Source: Mycolicibacterium sp. HK-90
GTDB lineage: Bacteria; Actinomycetota; Actinomycetes; Mycobacteriales; Mycobacteriaceae
Direction: 5' to 3'
DNA length: 64,000 nucleotides
Assembly (NCBI RefSeq): GCF_030486405.1
Contig: NZ_CP129613.1
Span: 248,001-312,000 of the forward strand
Below the pieces are notes generated by a model. The model ran no database searches and had not been told where the DNA came from. It saw nothing but the letters and a program-made list of their open reading frames with translations. The position numbers and the translations under genes are program-made. Each line of letters opens with the position of its first letter. Position 1 is the first letter of the stretch. This document shows, one piece after another, positions 17,264 to 24,535 of this stretch.

Positions 17264-18043
17264 CTAGAGTTCAGCGATCGCCATGTGCGATTCGGGCAGA
17301 ATCTGTCCGCCGTCGACGACCAGCGACTGGCCGGTGATGTAGGCGGCTTCGTCGGTGGCGAAGAACAGTGCCGCATTGCCGATGTCGGCAACCGATCCGA
17401 GCCTGCCCGCGGGCACCGCCGAGGCCATCTGGTCGAGGTAGTCCTGGCCCATGTCGCCCAGCCCCTCGGTGATGATGTTGCCGGGGAGAACCGCGTTGAC
17501 GGTGATCTTCTTGGGAGCCAGTTCCATTGCTGCAGTGCGCAGGAAGCCGAGCTGGGCGGCCTTGGACGCACCGTAGTGTGACCAGCCGGGGTACCCGGTG
17601 ATCGGGCCGGTGATCGACGACGTGATGACGACGCGGCCGTGGCCGCTCGCGGTCAGTGCCTCCAGCGCTGCCTGCACGATGAAGACGGTGCCCTTGAAGT
17701 TCACCGCGAGCACGTGGTCGATGTCCTCGGGCGTGAGGTCTTCCAGGCGACCGGAGGGGAAGATGCCGGCGTTGGCGCAGACGATGTCGAGTCCGCCGTG
17801 CCGTTCGACGGCCATGTCGACGACCTGGCACGCGTCCTCGGGGCTGGTCACGTCGGCTTGGAGCGCGCTGACCCGCCCCGGAGTGCCGGCGAGCGCCGTG
17901 ACCGCGTCATCGAGGTCCGACTGGTTGCGTCCGGTGATCAGTACATCCACGCCGGCGTTGGCGAAGGTCGCGGCGATGCCGCGGCCGATGCCCTTGCTGC
18001 CGCCGGTGACGATGGCCGAGCGGCCCTGAAGCGATGCGAACAT
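17264..18043 (-). CDS. SDR oxidoreductase, probable (S)-1-amino-2-propanol dehydrogenase of the RMM locus
   Basis: A 259-residue classical short-chain dehydrogenase: cofactor motif TGGSKGIG (13-20), NAG motif in CANAGIFPS, active-site Ser in SSITG and Tyr/Lys in SHYGASKA. In the M. smegmatis RMM locus the equivalent SDR was characterised as an S-1-amino-2-propanol dehydrogenase that interconverts aminoacetone and 1-amino-2-propanol; position and size here match. It lies between the kinase and the GntR regulator, 19 bases after the kinase stop. The specific substrate is inferred from synteny, the fold is direct. Confidence 0.88.
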   Translation of the reverse strand: MFASLQGRSAIVTGGSKGIGRGIAATFANAGVDVLITGRNQSDLDDAVTALAGTPGRVSALQADVTSPEDACQVVDMAVERHGGLDIVCANAGIFPSGRLEDLTPEDIDHVLAVNFKGTVFIVQAALEALTASGHGRVVITSSITGPITGYPGWSHYGASKAAQLGFLRTAAMELAPKKITVNAVLPGNIITEGLGDMGQDYLDQMASAVPAGRLGSVADIGNAALFFATDEAAYITGQSLVVDGGQILPESHMAIAEL

Positions 18044-18062
18044 GGTTGGGGTCCTTTGAGAG

Positions 18063-19067
18063 TCAGGTCAGGGTAAGGCCGTTGGAGCTCAGATAGCGTT
18101 CGGCCAGTGCGCAGCTGCCTGCGGCATAGCTGATCGCCTTGGTCGCCGATTCCCGCGAGTGGCTGTGGCTGCCCATCCAGGCCAACAGCAGCAGCCTGCG
18201 CAGCAGGACGAACGAGGCCAGCATCTCCTCGTCCGATGTCGGCAGGTCACGCCGGGTTCGGTAGCCGCCGACCCAGGCATCCTGCCATTCGGGCAGGGCC
18301 GGGTCATCTTCGATGAACGACACCGCGGTGCCGAAATCATAGAAGTACCAGCCGAATCCGCAGTCGTCGAAGTCGATCACCGTGATGTTCGACGTCGATG
18401 TGGGTGTCGGCCCGCTGGAGTCGACGAGCAGGTTGGCCAGCCGCAGGTCGGCATGGATCAGGCCGTAGACCTCCGGTCCGGTGCCGTAGGACTGCAGCCG
18501 TTCACGCAGCAGGTCCTGAGCGCGCTCGAGCACCCGCTCTTCGGGCGCGCCGACGCCTTCGGCGTCCTGCCAGCGTCCCCAGCGCGGCGACGCGCCGAGG
18601 CTGTGTTCCCAGTCCCAGGAGAACCGGCCGAACCCGGCCGGGCGCGACCACCGCTGCGAATGGTCGTGCAGTGCAGCGGTGATCCGGCCCAGTGTGTGGA
18701 AATCGTCGAGGGTCAGCGCTCCCTCGTCCGGTTCGGCCCCGGCGACCATGCCGAAATGCACCACATGGCGGGGTGTTCCATGGACGTCGACGGTGACCAA
18801 CCGCCGGCCGTCGCGGGCCGGCAGCACGGTGGGTACCGTGACGTCGCTGTCGGCCCGCAATGCCTGCAGCCAGTCCAGTTCGGACTCGATCTCGTGAGGC
18901 TGATGGTAGTTCTGCCGGTGCACCCGAAGGATGGACTGGGTGCCGGCATCCTCGACGAGATAGGTCGCGTTCTCGGACAGATTCAGCAACCGCAGCGTCG
19001 CGTCCGCCCCGATGTCGTACTGGCGCAGTGCCAGCTGGGCGACATCGATCTCGTCGGTGATAACCAT
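18063..19067 (-). CDS. APH-family phosphotransferase, probable 1-amino-2-propanol kinase
   Basis: A 334-residue kinase of the aminoglycoside phosphotransferase/choline kinase fold: Brenner motif [12 protein letters not shown] (catalytic HxD and Asn) and the metal-binding IDFDDCG that follows. In the M. smegmatis microcompartment locus the homologue phosphorylates (S)-1-amino-2-propanol, making a substrate for the phospholyase. The ATG at 19067 has GAGGAGAC upstream and follows the BMC-T stop by 31 bases; longer in-frame starts would overlap the shell gene. No encapsulation-type terminal helix is apparent, so it may act outside or on the surface of the shell. Confidence 0.87.
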   Translation of the reverse strand: MVITDEIDVAQLALRQYDIGADATLRLLNLSENATYLVEDAGTQSILRVHRQNYHQPHEIESELDWLQALRADSDVTVPTVLPARDGRRLVTVDVHGTPRHVVHFGMVAGAEPDEGALTLDDFHTLGRITAALHDHSQRWSRPAGFGRFSWDWEHSLGASPRWGRWQDAEGVGAPEERVLERAQDLLRERLQSYGTGPEVYGLIHADLRLANLLVDSSGPTPTSTSNITVIDFDDCGFGWYFYDFGTAVSFIEDDPALPEWQDAWVGGYRTRRDLPTSDEEMLASFVLLRRLLLLAWMGSHSHSRESATKAISYAAGSCALAERYLSSNGLTLT

Positions 19068-19098
19068 CAGTGCTGTCTCCTCTTCGCGCAGGCGCTCA

Positions 19099-19761
19099 TC
19101 AGTGATCCTGGCCCTCGATACCGTCGAGCACCTCGGTGATCCGGTCCCGCGCCACCGTGACGTCAGCGGTGCTGCCGCCGATGTAGAGCCTGCCCGCGGC
19201 ACCGATCATCTGCACGTCGACCACAGTAAGCCCAGGTGCCGCCCGCTCCGCCTCGTTGGCCGCCACCGCCGCGAACAGTGCCGGGGTCATCTCGTAGACC
19301 AGTAGCGACTGCCCGGGCAGGATCATGGAGGCCTGCCGGTTGCGGTTGAGGATCACCGCGTGCTGATCGGTGATGTTCTCGATGATGTCGTGGTAGAGCA
19401 CTCGTGGCCGCAGCTGGTCGGAGGCCTTGTTGCCGGTTCCGGCCAGGATCGCCTCGCCGGCTCGCTGGACATCTTCCAGATTGGCCGAGTGGATCTCCAG
19501 AACACCGAATTGGCGTTCCACGTAGAGGATTCCGGGCTGGATGCCCGGGACCTCACGCAGCGCCAGATCGATCACCCGCTCGATGGCCAGGGCCGGGGAC
19601 ACCTCGACGATCAACGCGTGTTCGCCCTCGTAAGGTGGGTATCCCCGCGCCCGGGTGGGCGTACCGAGGTAGGCGGCGAACTGGCGCTGCAGATCCTCCA
19701 CCAACAGGTAGACGCGGATCTGCGTGCGAATCCGCGTGCTCTCCTCTGCTTCGGTCGGCAT
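19099..19761 (-). CDS. BMC-T (tandem BMC domain) shell protein 1
   Basis: A 220-residue protein with two BMC folds in tandem (about 10-105 and 115-215), which trimerise into a pseudohexagonal tile of the microcompartment shell. Repeated signatures are PGILYVERQFGVLEIHSAN in the first half and HAVILNRNRQASMILPGQSLLVYEM then VDVQMIGAAGRLYIGG in the second. It is the shorter-spaced paralogue of the 201-residue BMC-T at 20910. In M. smegmatis two such tandem proteins (MSM0271 and MSM0275) are known. The gene starts 2 bases after the BMC-H stop. Confidence 0.93.
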   Translation of the reverse strand: MPTEAEESTRIRTQIRVYLLVEDLQRQFAAYLGTPTRARGYPPYEGEHALIVEVSPALAIERVIDLALREVPGIQPGILYVERQFGVLEIHSANLEDVQRAGEAILAGTGNKASDQLRPRVLYHDIIENITDQHAVILNRNRQASMILPGQSLLVYEMTPALFAAVAANEAERAAPGLTVVDVQMIGAAGRLYIGGSTADVTVARDRITEVLDGIEGQDH

Positions 19762-19763
19762 GG

Positions 19764-20045
19764 CTACTTGCTGGCGACCGCGAAGTGCGCGCCGAGCTCG
19801 TTGTGCGGACGCGGGATGACGTGCACGCTGACCAATTCGCCCACCTGGGAGGCAGTCTCGGCGCCGGCCTCGGTGGCGGCCTTGACCGCGCCCACCTCAC
19901 CGGTGACGATGACGGCGACCAGACCGTCGCCGACTTGCTGACGGTCGGTGATGGTGACATTGGCGGCCTTCACCATGGCGTCGGCAGCGGCCAGCGCAGC
20001 GACGTAGCCCTTGGTCTCGATCAGTCCGATTGCGTTGCTGGACAT
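19764..20045 (-). CDS. BMC-H hexameric shell protein
   Basis: A 93-residue single BMC-domain protein (Pfam BMC): NAIGLIETKGYVAALAAADA at the N-terminus, DGLVAVIVTGEVGAVKAA in the middle and VHVIPRPHNEL near the C-terminus are textbook. Six copies form the flat hexagonal facet tile with a central pore. It corresponds to MSM0272. It is co-directional with and 31 bases downstream of BMC-P, and 2 bases before BMC-T1. Confidence 0.97.
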   Translation of the reverse strand: MSSNAIGLIETKGYVAALAAADAMVKAANVTITDRQQVGDGLVAVIVTGEVGAVKAATEAGAETASQVGELVSVHVIPRPHNELGAHFAVASK

Positions 20046-20076
20046 GGGTGTTTCTCCTTATTTGTTGGGTTTGGTA

Positions 20077-20334
20077 TCAGGACTTGGTGTCTGTGCCGGC
20101 GTCGATGGAACCGATGATCAGTGCGTCGACCGGAGGTGGTGTCCCGGTGAACCAGTTCGCCGCTACCGAGCCCTGGGCGATGAGTACGTGCTCACCGACG
20201 CCGGTGCCGAGCACGTCGAACGCGATCATGCGGGACTTCGTTCCGTCGATCTCGACCTCGAGAAACGCCCCTGCCGGGATGCCTTCGATGCGCCGGGTCG
20301 ACCACACGTTGCCGGTGACAGTCGCTGCTATCAC
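20077..20334 (-). CDS. BMC-P (EutN/CcmL) pentameric vertex protein
   Basis: An 85-residue EutN/CcmL-family protein that forms pentamers capping the icosahedral vertices of the shell. The beta-barrel pattern is clear: [44 protein letters not shown] and DALIIGSID. It corresponds to MSM0273. Its start overlaps the stop of the 170-residue linker gene by 4 bases, so the two are coupled. Confidence 0.96.
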   Translation of the reverse strand: MIAATVTGNVWSTRRIEGIPAGAFLEVEIDGTKSRMIAFDVLGTGVGEHVLIAQGSVAANWFTGTPPPVDALIIGSIDAGTDTKS

Positions 20335-20843
20335 TTTCGCTCCTTCTCAATCGTGATCCCCAGAGTCCGGGCCTTTTCCCGGGCCAGCGGGGTGAGCACC
20401 GCCTTGCGGCCGAGCACCAGCGTGCCGCCGGCCATGTCGGCGATGTGCCGCTCGGTGACGGCACCGGATTCGATGCGGTGGACGGCACCGCCGCCGGACG
20501 CCTTGGTGGCGCCGGCGAGCCGGAAACTCAACCGGCCCGCTTTCAGGTCGGCGCGGGTCTTCGGGCTTTCGAAGAGCCGCAACAATTTCCGGACGAAGTT
20601 CTCGAGGTCTCGGTCATTGCCCAATTGCACGGTCTCGGTGCGGTTCTTCCCCTCGACGGCCCGAGGCCCGGTGGGCTCCAGTCCCATCTGGTCGGCGACC
20701 GTGGTGGGTGCCGGTGGAGCCGGGGCCGGTGGTGGGGGGAGCGCCACCGGCCCCGGAGTCTTGGCGGCCGACGACAATCCGGCGACCGCGTCGCGAACCA
20801 CCTCGCGCACCAGGGCGCGCAGTTCGTCCCGACTGACATTCAT
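20331..20843 (-). CDS. RMM-associated linker protein with encapsulation-like N-terminal helix
   Basis: A 170-residue protein at the position of MSM0274. Residues 1-23 ([18 protein letters not shown] within) form an amphipathic helix, followed by an Ala/Pro linker with runs of proline (about 35-46), then a basic helical region ([15 protein letters not shown], about 78-92) and a compact C-terminal part with [17 protein letters not shown] and [16 protein letters not shown]. The last segment is reminiscent of the ITP-A-R element at the N-termini of EutQ and EutT. The helix resembles that at the C-terminus of the aldehyde dehydrogenase, which suggests a scaffold or adaptor for cargo. Function is otherwise unknown. 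Confidence 0.8.
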   Translation of the reverse strand: MNVSRDELRALVREVVRDAVAGLSSAAKTPGPVALPPPPAPAPPAPTTVADQMGLEPTGPRAVEGKNRTETVQLGNDRDLENFVRKLLRLFESPKTRADLKAGRLSFRLAGATKASGGGAVHRIESGAVTERHIADMAGGTLVLGRKAVLTPLAREKARTLGITIEKERK

Positions 20844-20878
20844 GCGCCATCCGCCTCCGCTTCTCGCTGCCCGCTCAT
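20840..20878 (-). CDS. Mini-ORF 2 (12 codons) in the intershell relay
   Basis: ATG-AGC-GGG-CAG reading [12 protein letters not shown] then TGA. Its ATG overlaps the stop of mini-ORF 1 and its TGA overlaps the ATG of the linker protein gene, both as ATGA. It contains GCGGAGGCGG about 8 bases before the next ATG, which would serve as that gene's ribosome-binding site. It probably matters as a translational coupler rather than for its peptide. Confidence 0.4.
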   Translation of the reverse strand: MSGQREAEADGA

Positions 20879-20915
20879 GCGTGACCCGCCTCCGCTTCTC
20901 GCTGCCCGCTCATGC
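20851..20915. repeat. 30-bp tandem repeat (period 35) between shell genes
   Basis: Two identical 30-base copies, 20851-20880 and 20886-20915, with 5 bases between them. On the transcribed (minus) strand each copy opens with an ATG and carries the GGAGG that precedes the following ATG. The period of 35 shifts frame each time, so the duplication produces two consecutive short ORFs rather than extending one protein. Confidence 0.9.
20875..20913 (-). CDS. Mini-ORF 1 (12 codons) in the intershell relay
   Basis: Reads [12 protein letters not shown] then TGA. Its ATG overlaps the BMC-T2 stop (ATGA) and its stop overlaps the ATG of mini-ORF 2 in the same way. The peptide differs from that of mini-ORF 2 only near the end. 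It is real as an open frame; translation is inferred from the unbroken chain of overlaps. Confidence 0.4.
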   Translation of the reverse strand: MSGQREAEAGHA

Positions 20916-21515
20916 AGTGGCCCTCGCCAACGCATCCTGGGCAGCCTCGGCCGCGGTGCGGATGTCGGCCTCGGTACCAGACAGGTACACCCGGCCGGTG
21001 GCGCCGATCATCCGGAAGTCGATCACCTTCACGTCGGCGGCCTTCTCGGCCTCGTTGGTGGCCAGGATCGCGTAGGACGCGGGCTGCACCTCGAGGACGA
21101 ACAGGGATTCACCCGGTAGCACCATCGACCCGATCTTGTTGCGGTTGATCAGGAAGGCGTGCTGGTGATCGACGCTGGAGATGATCCGCGACGCCAGCAC
21201 CTGCGGAGCCTTCGCGCTGCCGGTGTCACCACCGAGCTCGTCGAGTGCGGCATCGGCGGCTGCCTTGACCGCGCCGGTCTCGCCGTGGAACTCCAGGTAG
21301 CCGAATTGCCGCTCTACCACCAGGATTCCGGCCTTGACCTCAGCGTGCTTGAGCGCGACGTCGGTCACGCCTTCGATGTCAAGGCCGGGTGCCACCTCGA
21401 TGATCTGGGCGGCCATGTTCGCCCGGGGGAGGGCACCTTTGATCCAGGTGCCCAGATACGACATCGTCTGCGGTTGCAGCCGGTCGATGAAGATGAAGGA
21501 ACGCAGTTCAGCCAC
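20910..21515 (-). CDS. BMC-T (tandem BMC domain) shell protein 2
   Basis: A 201-residue protein with two BMC domains, equivalent to MSM0275. Segments shared with BMC-T1 are [20 protein letters not shown] in the first half and [20 protein letters not shown] then [20 protein letters not shown] in the second, showing the two arose by duplication. The N-terminus [20 protein letters not shown] is a compact leader. It starts 4 bases after the aldehyde dehydrogenase stop and its own stop overlaps mini-ORF 1. Confidence 0.94.
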   Translation of the reverse strand: MAELRSFIFIDRLQPQTMSYLGTWIKGALPRANMAAQIIEVAPGLDIEGVTDVALKHAEVKAGILVVERQFGYLEFHGETGAVKAAADAALDELGGDTGSAKAPQVLASRIISSVDHQHAFLINRNKIGSMVLPGESLFVLEVQPASYAILATNEAEKAADVKVIDFRMIGATGRVYLSGTEADIRTAAEAAQDALARATA

Positions 21516-21519
21516 GAAT

Positions 21520-23073
21520 CTACCTCTTGATCAGTTGTGCGAGTTCTTCGGCGACCAGTGCGCGCAGTTCCGCGCGCAGCGCGTCCAGCCCCAGGTCGGT
21601 CGAGCGGGACGGGTGCGACGAGCGCGGAGCGGGCCTTGTCCCGGAGGGCATTCCGTTGCGGTCGTTGGAGGCGCGCGGATATTCCGGCACCGGTGCGGTC
21701 GGCGAGTGCCACGGGTTGATGCCCGCGAAGTTGCCCATCGGAACGCCCGCGTCGCTGTTGTAGGCGATGCGGGCCCAGTTGATCAGGTTCTGCGGTTGCA
21801 GGTTCTCGCCGATCGAGCTGCGGCCGACGAATCCGGTGCCGATGGTCATCGACGGCGCCAGGTTGGTGTCCAGGCCGGAGCTGCCGGTCGAGTTGCCGAC
21901 GTTGACCGACACCCGTAGTACCGGGACCTGAGCCGCGAAATCGGCGATCACCGAGGGGTTTTCGCTGTGGATGGCGGCCGAGTGTCCGGCCCCGCCGATG
22001 CGGACCACGGCCCGGGCGGCCCGGATGCCCCGCTTGGCGTCGGCCGCCGTGGTCATCCCGAGCACCGGGGAGAGCTTCTCGTGGGCCAGCATCTCCTCGG
22101 TGATCACGTCGTCGAACGGCGCGATCAGCACCTTGGTCTTCGGGGTGACCCGCAGACCGGCCTGCCCGGCGATCCAGGCCGCGTCGCGGCCGACGACGTC
22201 GGTGTTGAGGTGCCCGTCGGAGAACATGTAGGCCCGCAGCCGCCGGGCCCCGTCGTCATCGAGGATGTGCGCACCGGCGCGGGTCAGGGCGCCGCGGAGC
22301 TTGTCGGCGATCGCGTCCTCGGCGATCAGGACCGATTCGTTGGTGCACAGCACCGAGTTGTCGAAGGCCTTGCTGTCCACGATGTGCTTGGCCGCGGCGT
22401 TGATGTCGGCACTGGCCTCGACGAACACCGGCACGTTGCCGGGCCCGACTCCGAGTGCGGGATTGCCGGACGAGTAGGCCGCGCGCACCACTCCGGTGCC
22501 GCCGGTGGCCACGATGACGTCGGTGCGGTCGTCGCCCATCAGGGCCTGCACCAACGGGATCGACGGTTCCTCGACCACCTGCACGATGCCGTCCGGCGCC
22601 CCCGCCGCGACTGCCGCCTCGGCCAGCACTCGGGCCGCGTCGGCCGAACACCGTTTGGCCCGCGGGTGCGGTGCGATGACGACCGCGTTGCGGGTCATCA
22701 GCGCCAGGATGGTCTTGAAGTACACCGTGGCAACGGGATTGGTGGTCGGCGTCAACGCCAGGACCACGCCGGCCGGCCGGGGCAACTCGACGATCTTGCG
22801 GGCCTCGTCCAGCCGCGGGGACACAAAATCTTCCCCGCGGTAGTAGTCGACGATGCCCCGCGAGCACGCCCGGTTCTTGGTCACCTTGTCGGCGGCCACA
22901 CCCATCCCGGTCTCGACGACGGCCTCGGTGGCGAACCGTTCGGCGTGGGCGTAGCCGGCGTCGGCCACGGCGTTGACGATGTCGGTCACCGCCGCGGCGT
23001 CGTAGTCGGCGTATGCCGCCGCGGCCCACCGGGCGCGTTCGAGCATGTGGCCGGCTTGGGCAATGTTCGTCAT
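21520..23073 (-). CDS. CoA-acylating aldehyde dehydrogenase with C-terminal encapsulation helix
   Basis: A 517-residue acylating aldehyde dehydrogenase of the PduP/EutE group, which oxidises propionaldehyde to propionyl-CoA with NAD. Catalytic Cys243 lies in DNSVLCTNES, the cofactor region in LTPTTNPVATVYFKT, and NVGNSTGSSGLDTNLAPSMT is typical of the group. After the catalytic domain there is a Pro/Ser/Arg-rich linker (about 462-494) and a terminal amphipathic helix (LRAELRALVAEELAQLIKR), the usual arrangement of a BMC targeting peptide. It is the core enzyme of the compartment. ATG overlaps the phospholyase stop by 4 bases. Confidence 0.95.
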   Translation of the reverse strand: MTNIAQAGHMLERARWAAAAYADYDAAAVTDIVNAVADAGYAHAERFATEAVVETGMGVAADKVTKNRACSRGIVDYYRGEDFVSPRLDEARKIVELPRPAGVVLALTPTTNPVATVYFKTILALMTRNAVVIAPHPRAKRCSADAARVLAEAAVAAGAPDGIVQVVEEPSIPLVQALMGDDRTDVIVATGGTGVVRAAYSSGNPALGVGPGNVPVFVEASADINAAAKHIVDSKAFDNSVLCTNESVLIAEDAIADKLRGALTRAGAHILDDDGARRLRAYMFSDGHLNTDVVGRDAAWIAGQAGLRVTPKTKVLIAPFDDVITEEMLAHEKLSPVLGMTTAADAKRGIRAARAVVRIGGAGHSAAIHSENPSVIADFAAQVPVLRVSVNVGNSTGSSGLDTNLAPSMTIGTGFVGRSSIGENLQPQNLINWARIAYNSDAGVPMGNFAGINPWHSPTAPVPEYPRASNDRNGMPSGTRPAPRSSHPSRSTDLGLDALRAELRALVAEELAQLIKR

Positions 23074-24350
23074 GAGGCTTTGCGTCCCTTCGCAGCGGTC
23101 TTGGCCCGGGCCACCGCTACCTCGAGGCGGTCCAGCACGTCTTCACAGAGCTCACGCGACAGCAACAGGCCCGGTTTGAACTGCAGCACACGGGGATCCA
23201 GGGTCGAGAAGATCGCCCACACCCCGTTCTCGTAGAGCTCGCGCATCACGAACTTGGCGCCTTCGGGGTGGTCGAACTCCAGGCCGATCACCACGCCGTT
23301 CTGCCGGATGCCCACGAACCAGTCCGGATGGTCGGCCTGGATGCTGCGCAGCCCGTGATCGAAGAGGTCGGCGATGTAGTGCACCATCGAGCGCACCTCG
23401 GGTCGGGTGGAGATCTCCAGTGTCTTCAGCGCGGCCACGCAACCGAGTTCGGCGCCACCGAAGGTGGAGATGTGGCCGAAGCCGTCCTCGTCGAGCCACT
23501 GCGCGGCGCGGTCGCTGAGCAGGGCCGCCGTGATCGGGTACATGCCGCCGGACAGGCCTTTGCCGGTCACCAGGATGTCGGGCTCGATGCCGTGTTTGGT
23601 GATGCACCACAGCTCGCCGGTGCGCATCAGGCCGGTCTGCACCTCGTCGGCGATGTAGAGGGTCCCGTGCTTCTCGGTGAGTGCCTTGACCGCCTCGAGG
23701 TATCCCGGTGCGGGAAGCGGGAATCCGTAGGTGGCGGGAATGGTCTCCATGATCACCGCGGCGACGTCACCCGGGGCGAGGACCTTCTCCATCGCCTCGA
23801 CGTCGTTGAACGGCACCTGAAGGAACTCGTCGGGCTGGTCGGCCAGGAAGAACTTGGCGAACCGGTCATCGCCGGTGGCCACGGCCAGGCCGGTGTGGCC
23901 GTGGTAGGCCTTGACGATCGAGACGATCTTGCGGCGTTTGGTGGCGTGACGGGCGCTCTTGAGCGCGATGTCGATCGCCTCGCCGCCGCCGGACCCGTAG
24001 GCCACCTTCTTGATCGACGCCGGGGCGGTCTCGACCAGGCGCTGCGCCAGGGCGGTTCGGGCCACCGACGGGAAGTGGTGGTTGCCGACATCGAAATGCG
24101 TCATGCCCTCGGTAATCGCCTGCATCACTTCGGGATTGCGGTGACCGAGGTTGTAGGTCCCACCGTTGAGATGCAGATCGATCAGGCGGCGGCCGCCCAT
24201 GTCCCAGAGGAAATATCCCTCGCGGCGGTCGATCACCAGATCGACACCGGTATCAGTCCAGAACTGTGTCTTGTCTGGATTCCAGAACGTCTTCGCTCGG
24301 TCCAGCACTTCGGCTTTGGATTCGAACGTGAACGTGCCGTAGTCGTACAT
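23070..24350 (-). CDS. Class III aminotransferase-fold enzyme, probable amino-propanol phosphate phospholyase
   Basis: A 426-residue PLP enzyme of aminotransferase class III: GSGGGEAIDIALKSAR, the cofactor-binding DEVQTGLMRTG and Schiff-base lysine in VTGKGLSGGMYP. In this locus the expected reaction is elimination of phosphate and ammonia from 1-amino-2-propanol phosphate to give propionaldehyde, as ethanolamine-phosphate phospholyases do with the same fold. It is the first gene of the BMC operon; ATG 24350 is chosen because longer starts fall within the divergent promoter. No terminal encapsulation helix is seen. Confidence 0.88.
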   Translation of the reverse strand: MYDYGTFTFESKAEVLDRAKTFWNPDKTQFWTDTGVDLVIDRREGYFLWDMGGRRLIDLHLNGGTYNLGHRNPEVMQAITEGMTHFDVGNHHFPSVARTALAQRLVETAPASIKKVAYGSGGGEAIDIALKSARHATKRRKIVSIVKAYHGHTGLAVATGDDRFAKFFLADQPDEFLQVPFNDVEAMEKVLAPGDVAAVIMETIPATYGFPLPAPGYLEAVKALTEKHGTLYIADEVQTGLMRTGELWCITKHGIEPDILVTGKGLSGGMYPITAALLSDRAAQWLDEDGFGHISTFGGAELGCVAALKTLEISTRPEVRSMVHYIADLFDHGLRSIQADHPDWFVGIRQNGVVIGLEFDHPEGAKFVMRELYENGVWAIFSTLDPRVLQFKPGLLLSRELCEDVLDRLEVAVARAKTAAKGRKAS

Positions 24351-24365
24351 GCGGCTCCCTTGACT

Positions 24366-24380
24366 AGCTACCCGGTAGCT
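24366..24380. promoter_or_regulatory. Palindrome upstream of the BMC operon
   Basis: AGCTAC-CCG-GTAGCT, perfect 6-base arms, 16 bases before the first BMC-operon start codon. It lies in the 185-base divergent gap with the permease. A second palindrome, GGTTGCAACC, is at 24402-24411. Which protein binds is unknown. Confidence 0.45.
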
Positions 24381-24451
24381 GTGACTGGCCTCACCGTAAA
24401 CGGTTGCAACCATTTGTGTCAATGGTTCAGGGAAATGCTTGCCAACGGCTT

Positions 24452-24464
24452 TTGGTAGTGCCAA
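24452..24464. promoter_or_regulatory. Putative GntR operator in the divergent permease/BMC promoter
   Basis: TTGGTAGTGCCAA, flanked by T on each side, matches the site before the GntR gene (17235-17247) in 11 of 13 positions and lies 71 bases before the permease ATG. One regulator could control both directions from here. Confidence 0.6.
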
Positions 24465-24535
24465 TATACGTAGGTCCCATCTGTGGCCCAGGCCACATCG
24501 GGTATTCCACTGTTACCTGGAAGGTATCCCGCTCT

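Noticed and set aside
20851..20915. CRISPR array
   Set aside because: Only two copies with a 5-base spacer, inside an operon; explained by tandem duplication.
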